DNA of 5,779 nt from Saprospiraceae bacterium (GTDB taxonomy: Bacteria; Bacteroidota; Bacteroidia; Chitinophagales; Saprospiraceae). Shown here piece by piece: positions 1 through 5,779 of the stretch. The notes beneath the pieces are model-generated. The model worked only from the letters and a program-made list of their open reading frames with translations, was not told where the DNA came from and did not search any database. The first letter of the stretch is position 1; each line of letters opens with the position of its first letter. The translations under genes were made by a program, and so were the position numbers. The stretch spans positions 1 to 5,779 of the forward strand of contig WGBN01000443.1 of assembly GCA_015494245.1 (NCBI GenBank). The letters are read 5' to 3'.

Positions 1-3
1 ACC

Positions 4-1296
4 CTATGCAGCCAAAGTCTCCTTCGGCTCCTCCACAAAATAAGTAGAAGCCAAAAAATACATAAACCAAAACAAGGCCCCGAGAATGCCTTTTCCCGTA
101 AGCCCCATTAAAAGAGCCAACAGAAAAAAAGTGAACAGCATTTTGTGAATAGCGCGGGGCGAAGGCCCGTTTTTGCCATCAGCCGACGCTGTTGAAGCCG
201 TCCGAAGCATGCGAAACTGGTATTTCAAGACCCTGTATAAGAAAAAGAAAAACAAGGAAATACCAATAATTCCGCTTTCCACAGTAAGCTCCAGATACAT
301 GTTGTGCAGGCCCAGACCTTTTTTGCGCTTCTCAATGGCTCGCACCAGGCGTTCATCTACCGGAGCCATAAATTTTTTGAAATTCTTTTGGTCCATCATT
401 TGGGCAACACCTATGCCCATAAACTTGCTGTGCCAAAGAGCTTCTACGCCCGCCTTGGCCAGAGGTACACGCACATCCTCGGTGGCGTGCTCCAAACGGT
501 TAAAAGTCGTTGTCGAACTTATCATTTGCCGAAAGGCAGAAGAACTCAACAAAATGGTCAACACAACGGTTAGATAAGGCAGCATCCGAAAACGAGCAAC
601 GCCCCTTTGCAAACCAAACATCAAAACAAAAGCCCCAATGCCAAACAATAAAAATCCGGTACGCGACCCCGTAGCCAGAATGGCCAGAAAAAGAAAAGCA
701 ATCATAGCCGAATAAATCCAGGAAGACAGCTTAAAGAGACTGTACCTGTTTTGAATAATTTTCCACAAATAATATGAAGCCGCCACAGCCATACCAAATG
801 CTGCATAATTGGAATTATCCGACAAACCCTTTTCGCGGGAGCTGAGTTGAAAAATATAGAAATCCAGAGCGATGATGGCTGCGTTGATGGCAATACCGAG
901 ACTCATGATGCCCGCAATGCGCGGCACGAGCCGGTACGGAATGTCCATCCGCTTTAAAGTGAGGTAAATCAAAAAAAGAAAAGTTATCTGTATGGTCGTG
1001 TTCAAAAACTGACCGAGACTAACTTCCTTCCCAAGGCCGTATAAAATAAGGGTGTATAGCATCCCATAGCCCAAAAACAGCGTCAGTATCTTATCGGGTG
1101 GAAAAATAAAAAAAGGTTTTTCCTTCCAATATCGAAAGAAGCCCAAAATTAAAATCCCCAGTCCGGCGACGCGATAGGGCTTAAAAATGGTATCTATGCC
1201 ATAAAGATAATCCAGCAAATCCTCAAAAGGAGCCAGAAAAACATAACAGTAAAGAAGCAAGAGGAGCAACTTGTCTATGTATGAGGATTCCTTCAA
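4..1296 (-). CDS. O-antigen ligase / polymerase family membrane protein (Wzy/WaaL-like)
   Basis: Polytopic inner-membrane protein of 430 residues with about 11-12 hydrophobic segments (roughly 9-28, 41-55, 69-88, 101-115, 124-148, 161-180, 191-208, 213-229, 239-252, 339-357, 385-398, 402-419). It would act on undecaprenyl-diphosphate-linked glycans at the periplasmic face, either polymerising repeat units or ligating chains to an acceptor. Family marks are DNSNYAAF (160-167), ATGSRTGF (208-215, Arg212), a large periplasmic loop (about 253-334) with ALWHSKFMGIGV (286-297), and GLHNMYLELTVESGIIG (329-345, His331), which matches the conserved C-terminal block of the Wzy_C superfamily. Arg212 and His331 correspond in placement to the Arg and His essential in WaaL ligases. 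It starts with TTG, overlapping the glycosyltransferase stop; TAG ends it 3 bp from the window edge. Ligase versus polymerase cannot be settled from the sequence. Base composition is visibly more A/T-rich than in the epimerase gene, as is common for membrane proteins in such clusters. Confidence 0.87.
   Translation of the reverse strand: MKESSYIDKLLLLLLYCYVFLAPFEDLLDYLYGIDTIFKPYRVAGLGILILGFFRYWKEKPFFIFPPDKILTLFLGYGMLYTLILYGLGKEVSLGQFLNTTIQITFLFLIYLTLKRMDIPYRLVPRIAGIMSLGIAINAAIIALDFYIFQLSSREKGLSDNSNYAAFGMAVAASYYLWKIIQNRYSLFKLSSWIYSAMIAFLFLAILATGSRTGFLLFGIGAFVLMFGLQRGVARFRMLPYLTVVLTILLSSSAFRQMISSTTTFNRLEHATEDVRVPLAKAGVEALWHSKFMGIGVAQMMDQKNFKKFMAPVDERLVRAIEKRKKGLGLHNMYLELTVESGIIGISLFFFFLYRVLKYQFRMLRTASTASADGKNGPSPRAIHKMLFTFFLLALLMGLTGKGILGALFWFMYFLASTYFVEEPKETLAA
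1293..1296 (-). other. TTGA stop/start overlap with TTG initiation codon
   Basis: The membrane-protein frame can only open here: an in-frame TGA lies two codons upstream of the TTG, and no ATG appears until Met79, after the first membrane segments. The TTG overlaps the glycosyltransferase TGA by four bases, the same geometry as the upstream ATGA junction, so initiation by coupling with a weak start codon is the best model. No Shine-Dalgarno sequence is visible. Confidence 0.65.
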
Positions 1297-2459
1297 AGCT
1301 CACTACCAATTTTTTCTTTTAAAAAAGCTGCCACATTGGGCGCATAAAATTGCTTGCTCAACTCGCGGGCATTGCGCACCAACTCCCGCCGCCGCTCCGG
1401 ATTCGCGATAAGGCGCTCCAGGGCCTGCCGGATGGCTTCTTCAGAAGCCTCGTCCACCACTTCGGCACAGTCATACTTTTTCAAAAAATGTGTCAAAAAA
1501 GCATGGGGCGGTGTATGCGCCAAAATCGGCACACCTGAAATCAAAAAGGGAATGGTGCGCGTGGGGAAAATAGTCTCATACTCGGCCTGCGAATAGCCTC
1601 CCGTAAAACCATGGGTCAAAATGCAAAAATCGTTGTCCTGAATTTCCTTGTAAAAGTCTTCCTGTTTTACAAAACCGAGGTAAGTAATGGCATCCACATC
1701 TATACCCCGGCTGCGGAGCAAAAACTTCTGCACCTGCGTAATCATTTTAATCCGAAAACGCGGATTGCCTTTGAGGGCCTCCACCAGGCGACGCGTGGCC
1801 TCGATGTTCGACTGGTTGAAATTGCCCATGAGAATCAAGTCATATCGCTCTTTAGGCTGATCAAAATCATCCGGCCGTTCGGGAGGATACTCCTCAAAGG
1901 TATGAATGAGCGGCACAAATTTGGGGTGTAGCGAATCGGGATAGCGCTGGCGATAATAGCGCTGCATGCCCTCGCTCATCACAAAGATGTAATCGGAATA
2001 ATCGAAAACTTTGGGCTGCATCCAGGCAGCAAAGCGATGGTGAATGCCTCGTGGTCTGTTTTCGAGATAGGTGTTGTGAAAGTAAGAGCTAAACCTCAAT
2101 CCGTTCCACTTCGCAATCAAATATGCTGCCAGCAAGTAGTAATTGTCCGGGAAAGTGCCCAGCACATAGTCGCATTGCTCGCGCTTGAGAATGAGTTGCA
2201 TGCGCAACAAAAGCCAGGGAAAAAGCAACCAGCGAAAAAAAGAAGTAAAGCGCTTGCCCTTGCCCTTATAGCTCAAATTGGTGCGAATGTAATAGTAGCG
2301 GGGCAGATCTTTGGAGCGCTTCAGACGCCCCTCAAACAAAACCTGCTCACCCACTACGACCATCTCCTCAGGCGAAAAGGAATTCGCAAGAGTCTCCGTT
2401 ACAAAGGCGGCGGCACCGCGGTTCGGCCGAATGCCAAAACTTACGAAAAGGACTTTCAT
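1293..2459 (-). CDS. GT-B fold glycosyltransferase, GT4-like
   Basis: Predicted inner-membrane-associated cytosolic glycosyltransferase of 388 residues that would move a sugar from a nucleotide donor to a lipid-linked glycan. The N-terminal domain starts with MKVLFVSFGIRPNRGAAAF, the usual first strand and acceptor-side glycine-containing loop of GT4 enzymes. A basic, hydrophobic stretch (about 66-92, FFRWLLFPWLLLRMQLIL within it) could bind the membrane surface. The C-terminal domain begins at about 206 with YDLILMGNFN, the strand typical of the second Rossmann domain, and continues through ITYLGFV (258-264), DFCILTHGF (277-285), and FPTRTIPFLISGVPILAH (298-315), which corresponds to the donor-binding loop-helix of GT4. 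At that helix the usual glutamate (as in a P-[ST]-K-x-x-E-Y-L pattern) appears replaced by Pro304, so the EX7E motif is not standard. A C-terminal helix rich in Arg/Glu (338-369) is normal for the fold. Donor and linkage cannot be predicted. GT4 assignment is likely but not certain. Confidence 0.82.
   Translation of the reverse strand: MKVLFVSFGIRPNRGAAAFVTETLANSFSPEEMVVVGEQVLFEGRLKRSKDLPRYYYIRTNLSYKGKGKRFTSFFRWLLFPWLLLRMQLILKREQCDYVLGTFPDNYYLLAAYLIAKWNGLRFSSYFHNTYLENRPRGIHHRFAAWMQPKVFDYSDYIFVMSEGMQRYYRQRYPDSLHPKFVPLIHTFEEYPPERPDDFDQPKERYDLILMGNFNQSNIEATRRLVEALKGNPRFRIKMITQVQKFLLRSRGIDVDAITYLGFVKQEDFYKEIQDNDFCILTHGFTGGYSQAEYETIFPTRTIPFLISGVPILAHTPPHAFLTHFLKKYDCAEVVDEASEEAIRQALERLIANPERRRELVRNARELSKQFYAPNVAAFLKEKIGSEL
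2456..2459 (-). other. ATGA stop/start overlap, epimerase to glycosyltransferase
   Basis: The ATG of the glycosyltransferase shares four bases with the TGA stop of the epimerase. This is the classic arrangement for translational coupling and implies that both are made from one mRNA. Confidence 0.85.
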
Positions 2460-3427
2460 ACCTGCTCAGCGGCTTTGACCTGCTCTTCGATCCAGGCATA
2501 CGTCTTTTCCAGACCGGCACGCAGGCTTTGCGTGGGCTTCCAGCCAAGTTTTTCGTAAATCAAGGCATTGTCTGAGTTGCGTCCGCGCACGCCTTGCGGG
2601 CCTTCGACATGGCGCAGCGAGATTTCCTTACCGGCAATGTCGGCAATCAACTCAGCCAGGCCGTTGATGGTTACCATCTCCTCGGAGCCGATATTGACAG
2701 GGCCGGTAAAATCCGACTCCATAAGCCGGCGGACGGCTTCCACGCACTCGTCTATGTAGAGAAAGGAACGCGTTTGCAGGCCATCTCCCCAGATTTCAAT
2801 CTCACCGGGATTGCCGGCCTCAGCCACTTTGCGGCAAAGTGCTGCCGGAGCCTTTTCGCGCCCGCCGGTCCAGGTACCTTGAGGGCCAAAGATGTTGTGG
2901 AAACGGGCCACGCGCACTTCCATGCCCCAGTTGCGATGGTAAGAGAGATACAGCCGTTCGCTGAAGAGCTTCTCCCAGCCGTATTCGCTGTCAGGCATGG
3001 CCGGATAAGCAGAGTCTTCCGAACACTTCGGGTTGTCGGGGTCCATCTGGTTGTACTCGGGGTACATACAAGCCGAAGAAGAGTAGAAGATTTTTCCGGC
3101 TTTCGCCAAACGGGCTGCCTCGACCATGTTGAGGTTGATGGTAGCAGAATTGTGCATCACCACCGCATCGTGTTCGCCCGTAAAAATATAACCGGCGCCC
3201 CCCATGTCAGCCGCGAGCTGATAGACCTCGTCTATGTGCCGGTCAAAAAGCGCTTCACACACGCGGGGATCGCGCAAATCGCCCAAAACAAAATCGTCGG
3301 CATAATGCATGCCAAACTCGTGCTCCTTCAAATCTACACCGCGCACCCAATAGCCTTCCTCTTTCAGGCGCTTCACCAAATGTCCGCCGATGAAACCACC
3401 GGCGCCACATACAATAGCTGTCTTCAT
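2456..3427 (-). CDS. gme: GDP-mannose 3,5-epimerase homologue (extended SDR)
   Basis: Extended short-chain dehydrogenase/reductase of 323 residues, predicted to convert GDP-D-mannose to GDP-L-galactose and/or GDP-L-gulose with bound NAD+ in the cytosol. The Rossmann motif is GAGGFIG (8-14). The family signature ADMGG is at 73-77, SSSACMYPE at 116-124, YGWEK (Tyr149, Lys153) at 149-153, TGGREKAPAALCRK at 187-200, WGDGLQTRSF at 213-222, and GPQGVRGRNSDN at 276-287. Compared from memory with plant GME, the known active-site residues Cys145, Tyr174, Lys178, Lys217 and Arg306 correspond to Cys120, Tyr149, Lys153, Lys192 and Arg281, all offset by exactly 25. The acid/base pair and the SDR Tyr/Lys are therefore intact. 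The plant protein is longer at its N-terminus; this length suits a bacterial form. The ATG is the only good start, since the glycine motif begins at residue 8. The stop overlaps the next start by 4 bp. Alternative: another GDP- or UDP-sugar 4-epimerase/dehydratase, made unlikely by the Cys/Lys pair. Confidence 0.92.
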   Translation of the reverse strand: MKTAIVCGAGGFIGGHLVKRLKEEGYWVRGVDLKEHEFGMHYADDFVLGDLRDPRVCEALFDRHIDEVYQLAADMGGAGYIFTGEHDAVVMHNSATINLNMVEAARLAKAGKIFYSSSACMYPEYNQMDPDNPKCSEDSAYPAMPDSEYGWEKLFSERLYLSYHRNWGMEVRVARFHNIFGPQGTWTGGREKAPAALCRKVAEAGNPGEIEIWGDGLQTRSFLYIDECVEAVRRLMESDFTGPVNIGSEEMVTINGLAELIADIAGKEISLRHVEGPQGVRGRNSDNALIYEKLGWKPTQSLRAGLEKTYAWIEEQVKAAEQV

Positions 3428-3452
3428 GGAAAATTTTTTTTGAGGTTATGAA
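3428..3452 (-). other. 25-bp leader with A8T4 tract before the epimerase
   Basis: On the coding strand the spacer reads an AT-rich start, CCTC, A8, T4, CC, then ATG. The A8 (complement of 3434-3441) is preceded by TC and followed by T, as in the spacer before the first hydrolase gene (TC-A8-T in both). No Shine-Dalgarno sequence is present. A-rich leaders without Shine-Dalgarno sequences are common in Bacteroidota, so a ribosome-loading role is plausible; this is inference. Confidence 0.35.
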
Positions 3453-4154
3453 TTAATATAGGTTCTCAATACTAGCCTGTATAATCCCCTGCAACTCTCC
3501 CTGCTCTTTGAGTTTTTTGATGACGTGATGCTTGCCACCGACGTGGCAGGGATGCAGTTGTACATTCGCGGCGGCTTTCGCCAAATGCCGGGCATGGGCG
3601 GCATCCTCGCGGTAATCGGCATCAAAATAAATCTGTATGCGGGGTTTCTCAATACCCGGCACCCGCGCCAAATCATAGTACTTTGGAGTTTTTACCGGCG
3701 AGCGCCGCAAATAACCGAACAACGAGCGAAAATCCAGATAGCGAAGGCGGTTTTTCCAATTTGCAAAGGTGGTAGGCGCAAAGACCAACACTTCATCAAC
3801 AGGCAGAAGGGCGCCGTACAAAATAGCCGCATAGCCTCCCATAGAATTCCCAATGGTGAGCACACGCCTGGCTCCACTCTCGGCGATAATGCCTCGCAAG
3901 ACCTCCACACTCTGGTCAATATTTGCCGAAAGGCCCTTCAAACCCGCATGGTACCAGGATTTGTGCACATCGCGGACAAACATTTTTTGAACGGGCAAAT
4001 CTCTGATGAGCTTCAAAAATTCAAAGTAAGGCACGCCCATGCCGATGCCTACGCCGGCAAAAGAAATCAGCAGCACCTCAGAGGCGCCGTCAAAATCGGT
4101 CATGACGCTGATGGAAGCGTCTTTCATTAAATCCGGAGAAAATTCAACTCTCAT
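3453..4154 (-). CDS. Alpha/beta-hydrolase-fold protein with Ser nucleophile (paralogue 2)
   Basis: Predicted cytosolic protein of 233 residues, starting 10 bp after the stop of its paralogue. The nucleophile elbow is IGNSMGGYAA (101-110) with Ser104 (TCT at 3843-3845). Candidate triad partners are Asp184 in a D-x-x-H motif (or Asp178 after strand IQIYFD) and His209 in GGKHH. Blocks shared with the paralogue outside the triad are FAG-x-G-x-G (32-38), FEF (44-46), YH-x-GL-x-GLS (68-76), FAP-x-TF (125-130) and YYDL (159-162), so the pair forms a defined family with its own conserved surface rather than two unrelated hydrolases. An in-frame Met10 is a possible alternative start, but the first ATG lines up with that of the paralogue and is preferred. 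There is no Shine-Dalgarno sequence; TTTTT stands directly before the ATG. A serine esterase, deacylase or acyltransferase on a glycan or its precursor is plausible; no substrate can be read from the sequence. Confidence 0.86.
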   Translation of the reverse strand: MRVEFSPDLMKDASISVMTDFDGASEVLLISFAGVGIGMGVPYFEFLKLIRDLPVQKMFVRDVHKSWYHAGLKGLSANIDQSVEVLRGIIAESGARRVLTIGNSMGGYAAILYGALLPVDEVLVFAPTTFANWKNRLRYLDFRSLFGYLRRSPVKTPKYYDLARVPGIEKPRIQIYFDADYREDAAHARHLAKAAANVQLHPCHVGGKHHVIKKLKEQGELQGIIQASIENLY

Positions 4155-4164
4155 AAAAATGTAC

Positions 4165-4866
4165 TTATACGCTCCGACACAAATCCCTCAAAATCCCATC
4201 TAATATCCCCCTGCGCTTCAAAGACAAGACAAACAAATGTCCACCTCCTTCTATGCGCTCCGCCTGGATGTGAGGAAAACGCTTCAAAAGCCGCTCGCTA
4301 TGCCTTGCATCAAGCGGGTGCGTCGCATCGTAATACAACGTAACAGGCAGCTTCTCCAAAGCAGACAACTCGCACAAATCGTAATACTCCGGAGAAGGAG
4401 AGGGGGCAGTGTAAATCCGCTCAAAGCCTTCCGGCCAACGGGTTTCCCCATACAAGAGGCGATTGTCTCTATCTAAAAACGTGAGCGGTGCAAAGACTAC
4501 ACAACCATCGGCTTCCGCCAAAGCGCCGAAGAGCATCGCCGCATATCCTCCCTGGCAATTGCCGAGTGTAAAAATGCGGGTCGCTCCACTGCGCTTAAAT
4601 AAATCGCGCAAGTAAACCGCCGTTTGCTCTATGTCCTTGCTCAAGCCCCGCAAGCCTCCGTGATAGGCATAATTTTCAGGATCTCGCACCAGCGCTTTCT
4701 TTACATCAAAATTGCGCAGGGTGCCTACAAATTCAAAAGGAGGACAACTGTTTCCGGCACCCAGGCCGGCAAAAGTAACAATCAATATTTCAGAAGGCGA
4801 AGAAAAATCTGTTAGTACCGCATAATGGGGGACCTTTAGATTTTCCCGGGTCAACAAGGCTTCCAT
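4165..4866 (-). CDS. Alpha/beta-hydrolase-fold protein with Cys nucleophile (paralogue 1)
   Basis: Predicted cytosolic 233-residue protein without signal peptide. The alpha/beta-hydrolase fold is indicated by a strand-loop segment IVTFAGLGAG (29-38), a nucleophile elbow LGNCQGGYAA (101-110) after the strand RIFTL, a following strand VVFAPLTF (123-130), and a candidate acid (Asp186, or Asp180 just after strand VTLYYD) and histidine (His210 in GGGH) near the C-terminus. The nucleophile position is Cys104 (TGC at 4555-4557), not Ser. G-N-C-Q-G-G fits the G-x-C-x-G-G box of PHA synthases, which suggests acyl transfer or thioester chemistry rather than plain ester hydrolysis; that is inference. 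It is a tandem paralogue of the next gene: the same length, and 58 of the first 130 residues identical without gaps by hand count. The matching N-terminal lengths support both start codons. The family's function is not known to me; context suggests glycan modification. Fold confidence is high, function is open. Confidence 0.85.
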   Translation of the reverse strand: MEALLTRENLKVPHYAVLTDFSSPSEILIVTFAGLGAGNSCPPFEFVGTLRNFDVKKALVRDPENYAYHGGLRGLSKDIEQTAVYLRDLFKRSGATRIFTLGNCQGGYAAMLFGALAEADGCVVFAPLTFLDRDNRLLYGETRWPEGFERIYTAPSPSPEYYDLCELSALEKLPVTLYYDATHPLDARHSERLLKRFPHIQAERIEGGGHLFVLSLKRRGILDGILRDLCRSV

Positions 4867-4910
4867 GGTTTTTGGGTTGGGTTGTAAACATTAGATATTT
4901 TTTTTGACGC
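4867..4910 (-). other. 44-bp spacer with A8 tract and no clear promoter
   Basis: This is the longest non-coding gap in the window. On the coding strand it has an A8 run (4898-4905) soon after the sulfotransferase stop, then an AT-rich part and a C/A-rich stretch (CCCAACCCAAAAACC) directly before the ATG. There is no Shine-Dalgarno sequence, no hairpin followed by a T-run, and no convincing Bacteroidota -7 element (TAnnTTTG). It most likely acts only as a translation leader for the next gene, although a weak internal promoter cannot be excluded. Confidence 0.4.
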
Positions 4911-5774
4911 TCAATCCCAATCAAAGATATAGCCACTCAAGGCCTCTAAGCGCCGGTTATGGGGAGTAAAATGTGCTTTGAGCTTTTCTCGCAAAGCCGG
5001 AGAAAGGGGGGCGTATTGCCGGCTGTTAAAAGCGCGTAAATCTTTGGGGGTATAAGTTGCTATATCTAAAAATTCGTACAGGCGCTGCAGTTCTTCCATG
5101 GGGTTTTCAAAAAAACGCTCGCTCTGAATGATCAACAACTGCTCACGCGGAAAATGCTCCAGCCAACGCTCCAATTGCTCGTCGTAATAACTGCGCCGCA
5201 AGTAAGAAAATTGCCGGCAGGGCAGGCTGTAGTAGTGGGGATTTTCGAGCATTTTTTGCCACTCAGCGCCTATGCGCTCTTCCTCCAAAGCCAGCGCCTG
5301 CTCAAAGTCAGCTTCGGGTTCATGCCCCTGGTCGCGCTTCATGCTGTAATGCGAATATGCCCGATCTACGGGATTGCGCAGCATCAGTACCAACTTCGCC
5401 TCCGGCAAAAGCTGTTTCATACGCGCCGGCACATGGGGATGAAAAAAGTAGTAAGGCGTAGCTTCTCCGGTCAATTTGCCACCCTTCTGAAACTGCCAGC
5501 CAAAACAAGCACGGTACCAACGCACCCCATTCCCCCAAAAGCGATCAAAAAAATGTACCTGCTTGCGGTAAGCCATATCCAACTGCGGATGCCCCTCTAA
5601 ATACCTGAAGAGCGAGGAAGTGCCCCCCTTTTGCACGCCAATGATGACAAAGTCCGGCAACGAACGCCACCTTGCCGTCGGCTTCCGCCAAATGCGAAAC
5701 GAAAGCTTCTCCCAAGGCGTACTGGCATTGGGGAAACGCTTGCGGTCTATGAATATGTGATTAAGAATAGACAT
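4911..5774 (-). CDS. PAPS-dependent sulfotransferase, heparan-sulfate N-/O-sulfotransferase-like
   Basis: Predicted cytosolic enzyme of 287 residues that would transfer sulfate from PAPS to a sugar hydroxyl or amine. The 5'-phosphosulfate loop is at residues 44-55 (IIGVQKGGTSSL, Lys49 in the catalytic-lysine position). The 3'-phosphate-binding segment is at 128-142 (LVLMLRNPVDRAYSH, with Arg133 and Ser141). KQVHFFD (71-77) and GEATPYYF (103-110) match the segments that follow the PAPS loop in the NDST/HS3ST branch of the family, and the C-terminal PHNRRLEAL block (271-279) is also typical of that branch. Length is normal for a single-domain bacterial member; there is no signal peptide or membrane segment. 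The ATG start lies 33 codons before the first core strand and leaves only 5 bases of upstream sequence, so the promoter is out of view. It is the first gene visible in the operon, followed after 44 bp by the hydrolase-fold pair. Fold and cofactor are secure; the acceptor (glycan, lipid or small molecule) is inferred from the neighbours. Confidence 0.93.
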   Translation of the reverse strand: MSILNHIFIDRKRFPNASTPWEKLSFRIWRKPTARWRSLPDFVIIGVQKGGTSSLFRYLEGHPQLDMAYRKQVHFFDRFWGNGVRWYRACFGWQFQKGGKLTGEATPYYFFHPHVPARMKQLLPEAKLVLMLRNPVDRAYSHYSMKRDQGHEPEADFEQALALEEERIGAEWQKMLENPHYYSLPCRQFSYLRRSYYDEQLERWLEHFPREQLLIIQSERFFENPMEELQRLYEFLDIATYTPKDLRAFNSRQYAPLSPALREKLKAHFTPHNRRLEALSGYIFDWD

Positions 5775-5779
5775 AAAGA

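Noticed and set aside
2037..2558. Plus-strand open frame of 173 codons opposite the glycosyltransferase and the end of the epimerase
   Set aside because: It crosses two real genes on the opposite strand, and its translation has no recognisable fold or family motif.
2594..3451. Long plus-strand open frame of 285 codons opposite the epimerase
   Set aside because: It lies antisense to a gene with many conserved motifs, and its translation shows no domain pattern. Long antisense frames are expected opposite codon-biased genes.
3428..3452. Possible terminator at the A8T4 tract
   Set aside because: There is no GC-rich stem before the T run, and only four T's occur on the coding strand. The next gene starts two bases later.
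3525..4130. Plus-strand open frame of 201 codons opposite the second hydrolase gene
   Set aside because: It mirrors a conserved gene and lacks plausible protein features; treated as a shadow.
3453..4866. The two hydrolase-like genes as one broken gene or assembly duplication
   Set aside because: Both frames are complete, have their own start and stop, and differ at over half of aligned residues, so they are diverged paralogues and not an artefact.
4867..4910. Possible internal promoter in the largest spacer (TAATGTTTAC)
   Set aside because: The spacing of TA to TTTG does not match the Bacteroidota TAnnTTTG element, there is no TTG-type -33 box at proper distance, and the 44-bp gap fits an operon spacer.

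Overview
The window is one gene-dense stretch read entirely from the minus strand. It holds six complete open reading frames, transcribed right to left, that look like part of an operon for a surface or exported polysaccharide. In transcription order they are: a PAPS-dependent sulfotransferase (5774-4911), two tandem paralogous alpha/beta-hydrolase-fold proteins (4866-4165 and 4154-3453), a GDP-mannose 3,5-epimerase homologue (3427-2456), a GT-B glycosyltransferase (2459-1293) and a polytopic O-antigen ligase/polymerase-type membrane protein (1296-4). Spacers are 44, 10 and 25 bp, followed by two 4-bp stop/start overlaps, so co-transcription is very likely. There is no RNA gene, mobile element, CRISPR array or recognisable terminator, and no gene-free stretch above 44 bp. 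The promoter must lie beyond the right edge, because only 5 bases precede the first start codon.

Organism: a bacterium of moderate GC. The starts lack Shine-Dalgarno sequences and are preceded by A/T-rich leaders, and the gene mix is typical of aquatic polysaccharide loci. This fits Bacteroidota best, but that is an inference; no marker gene is present.

How the genes may work together (inference): the epimerase would convert GDP-D-mannose to GDP-L-galactose and/or GDP-L-gulose. The glycosyltransferase would add a sugar to the growing repeat unit, and the ligase/polymerase would polymerise or attach it outside the inner membrane. The sulfotransferase would sulfate the glycan. The two hydrolase-fold proteins have no assigned role; they may add or remove acyl groups, or act on a carrier intermediate.

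Most interesting points: (1) the epimerase carries the full set of catalytic residues known from plant GDP-mannose 3,5-epimerase, at a constant 25-residue offset; (2) the two hydrolase paralogues differ at the nucleophile, Ser104 in one and Cys104 in the other, the latter forming a G-x-C-x-G-G box like that of PHA synthases; (3) epimerase plus sulfotransferase predicts a sulfated glycan possibly containing L-galactose.
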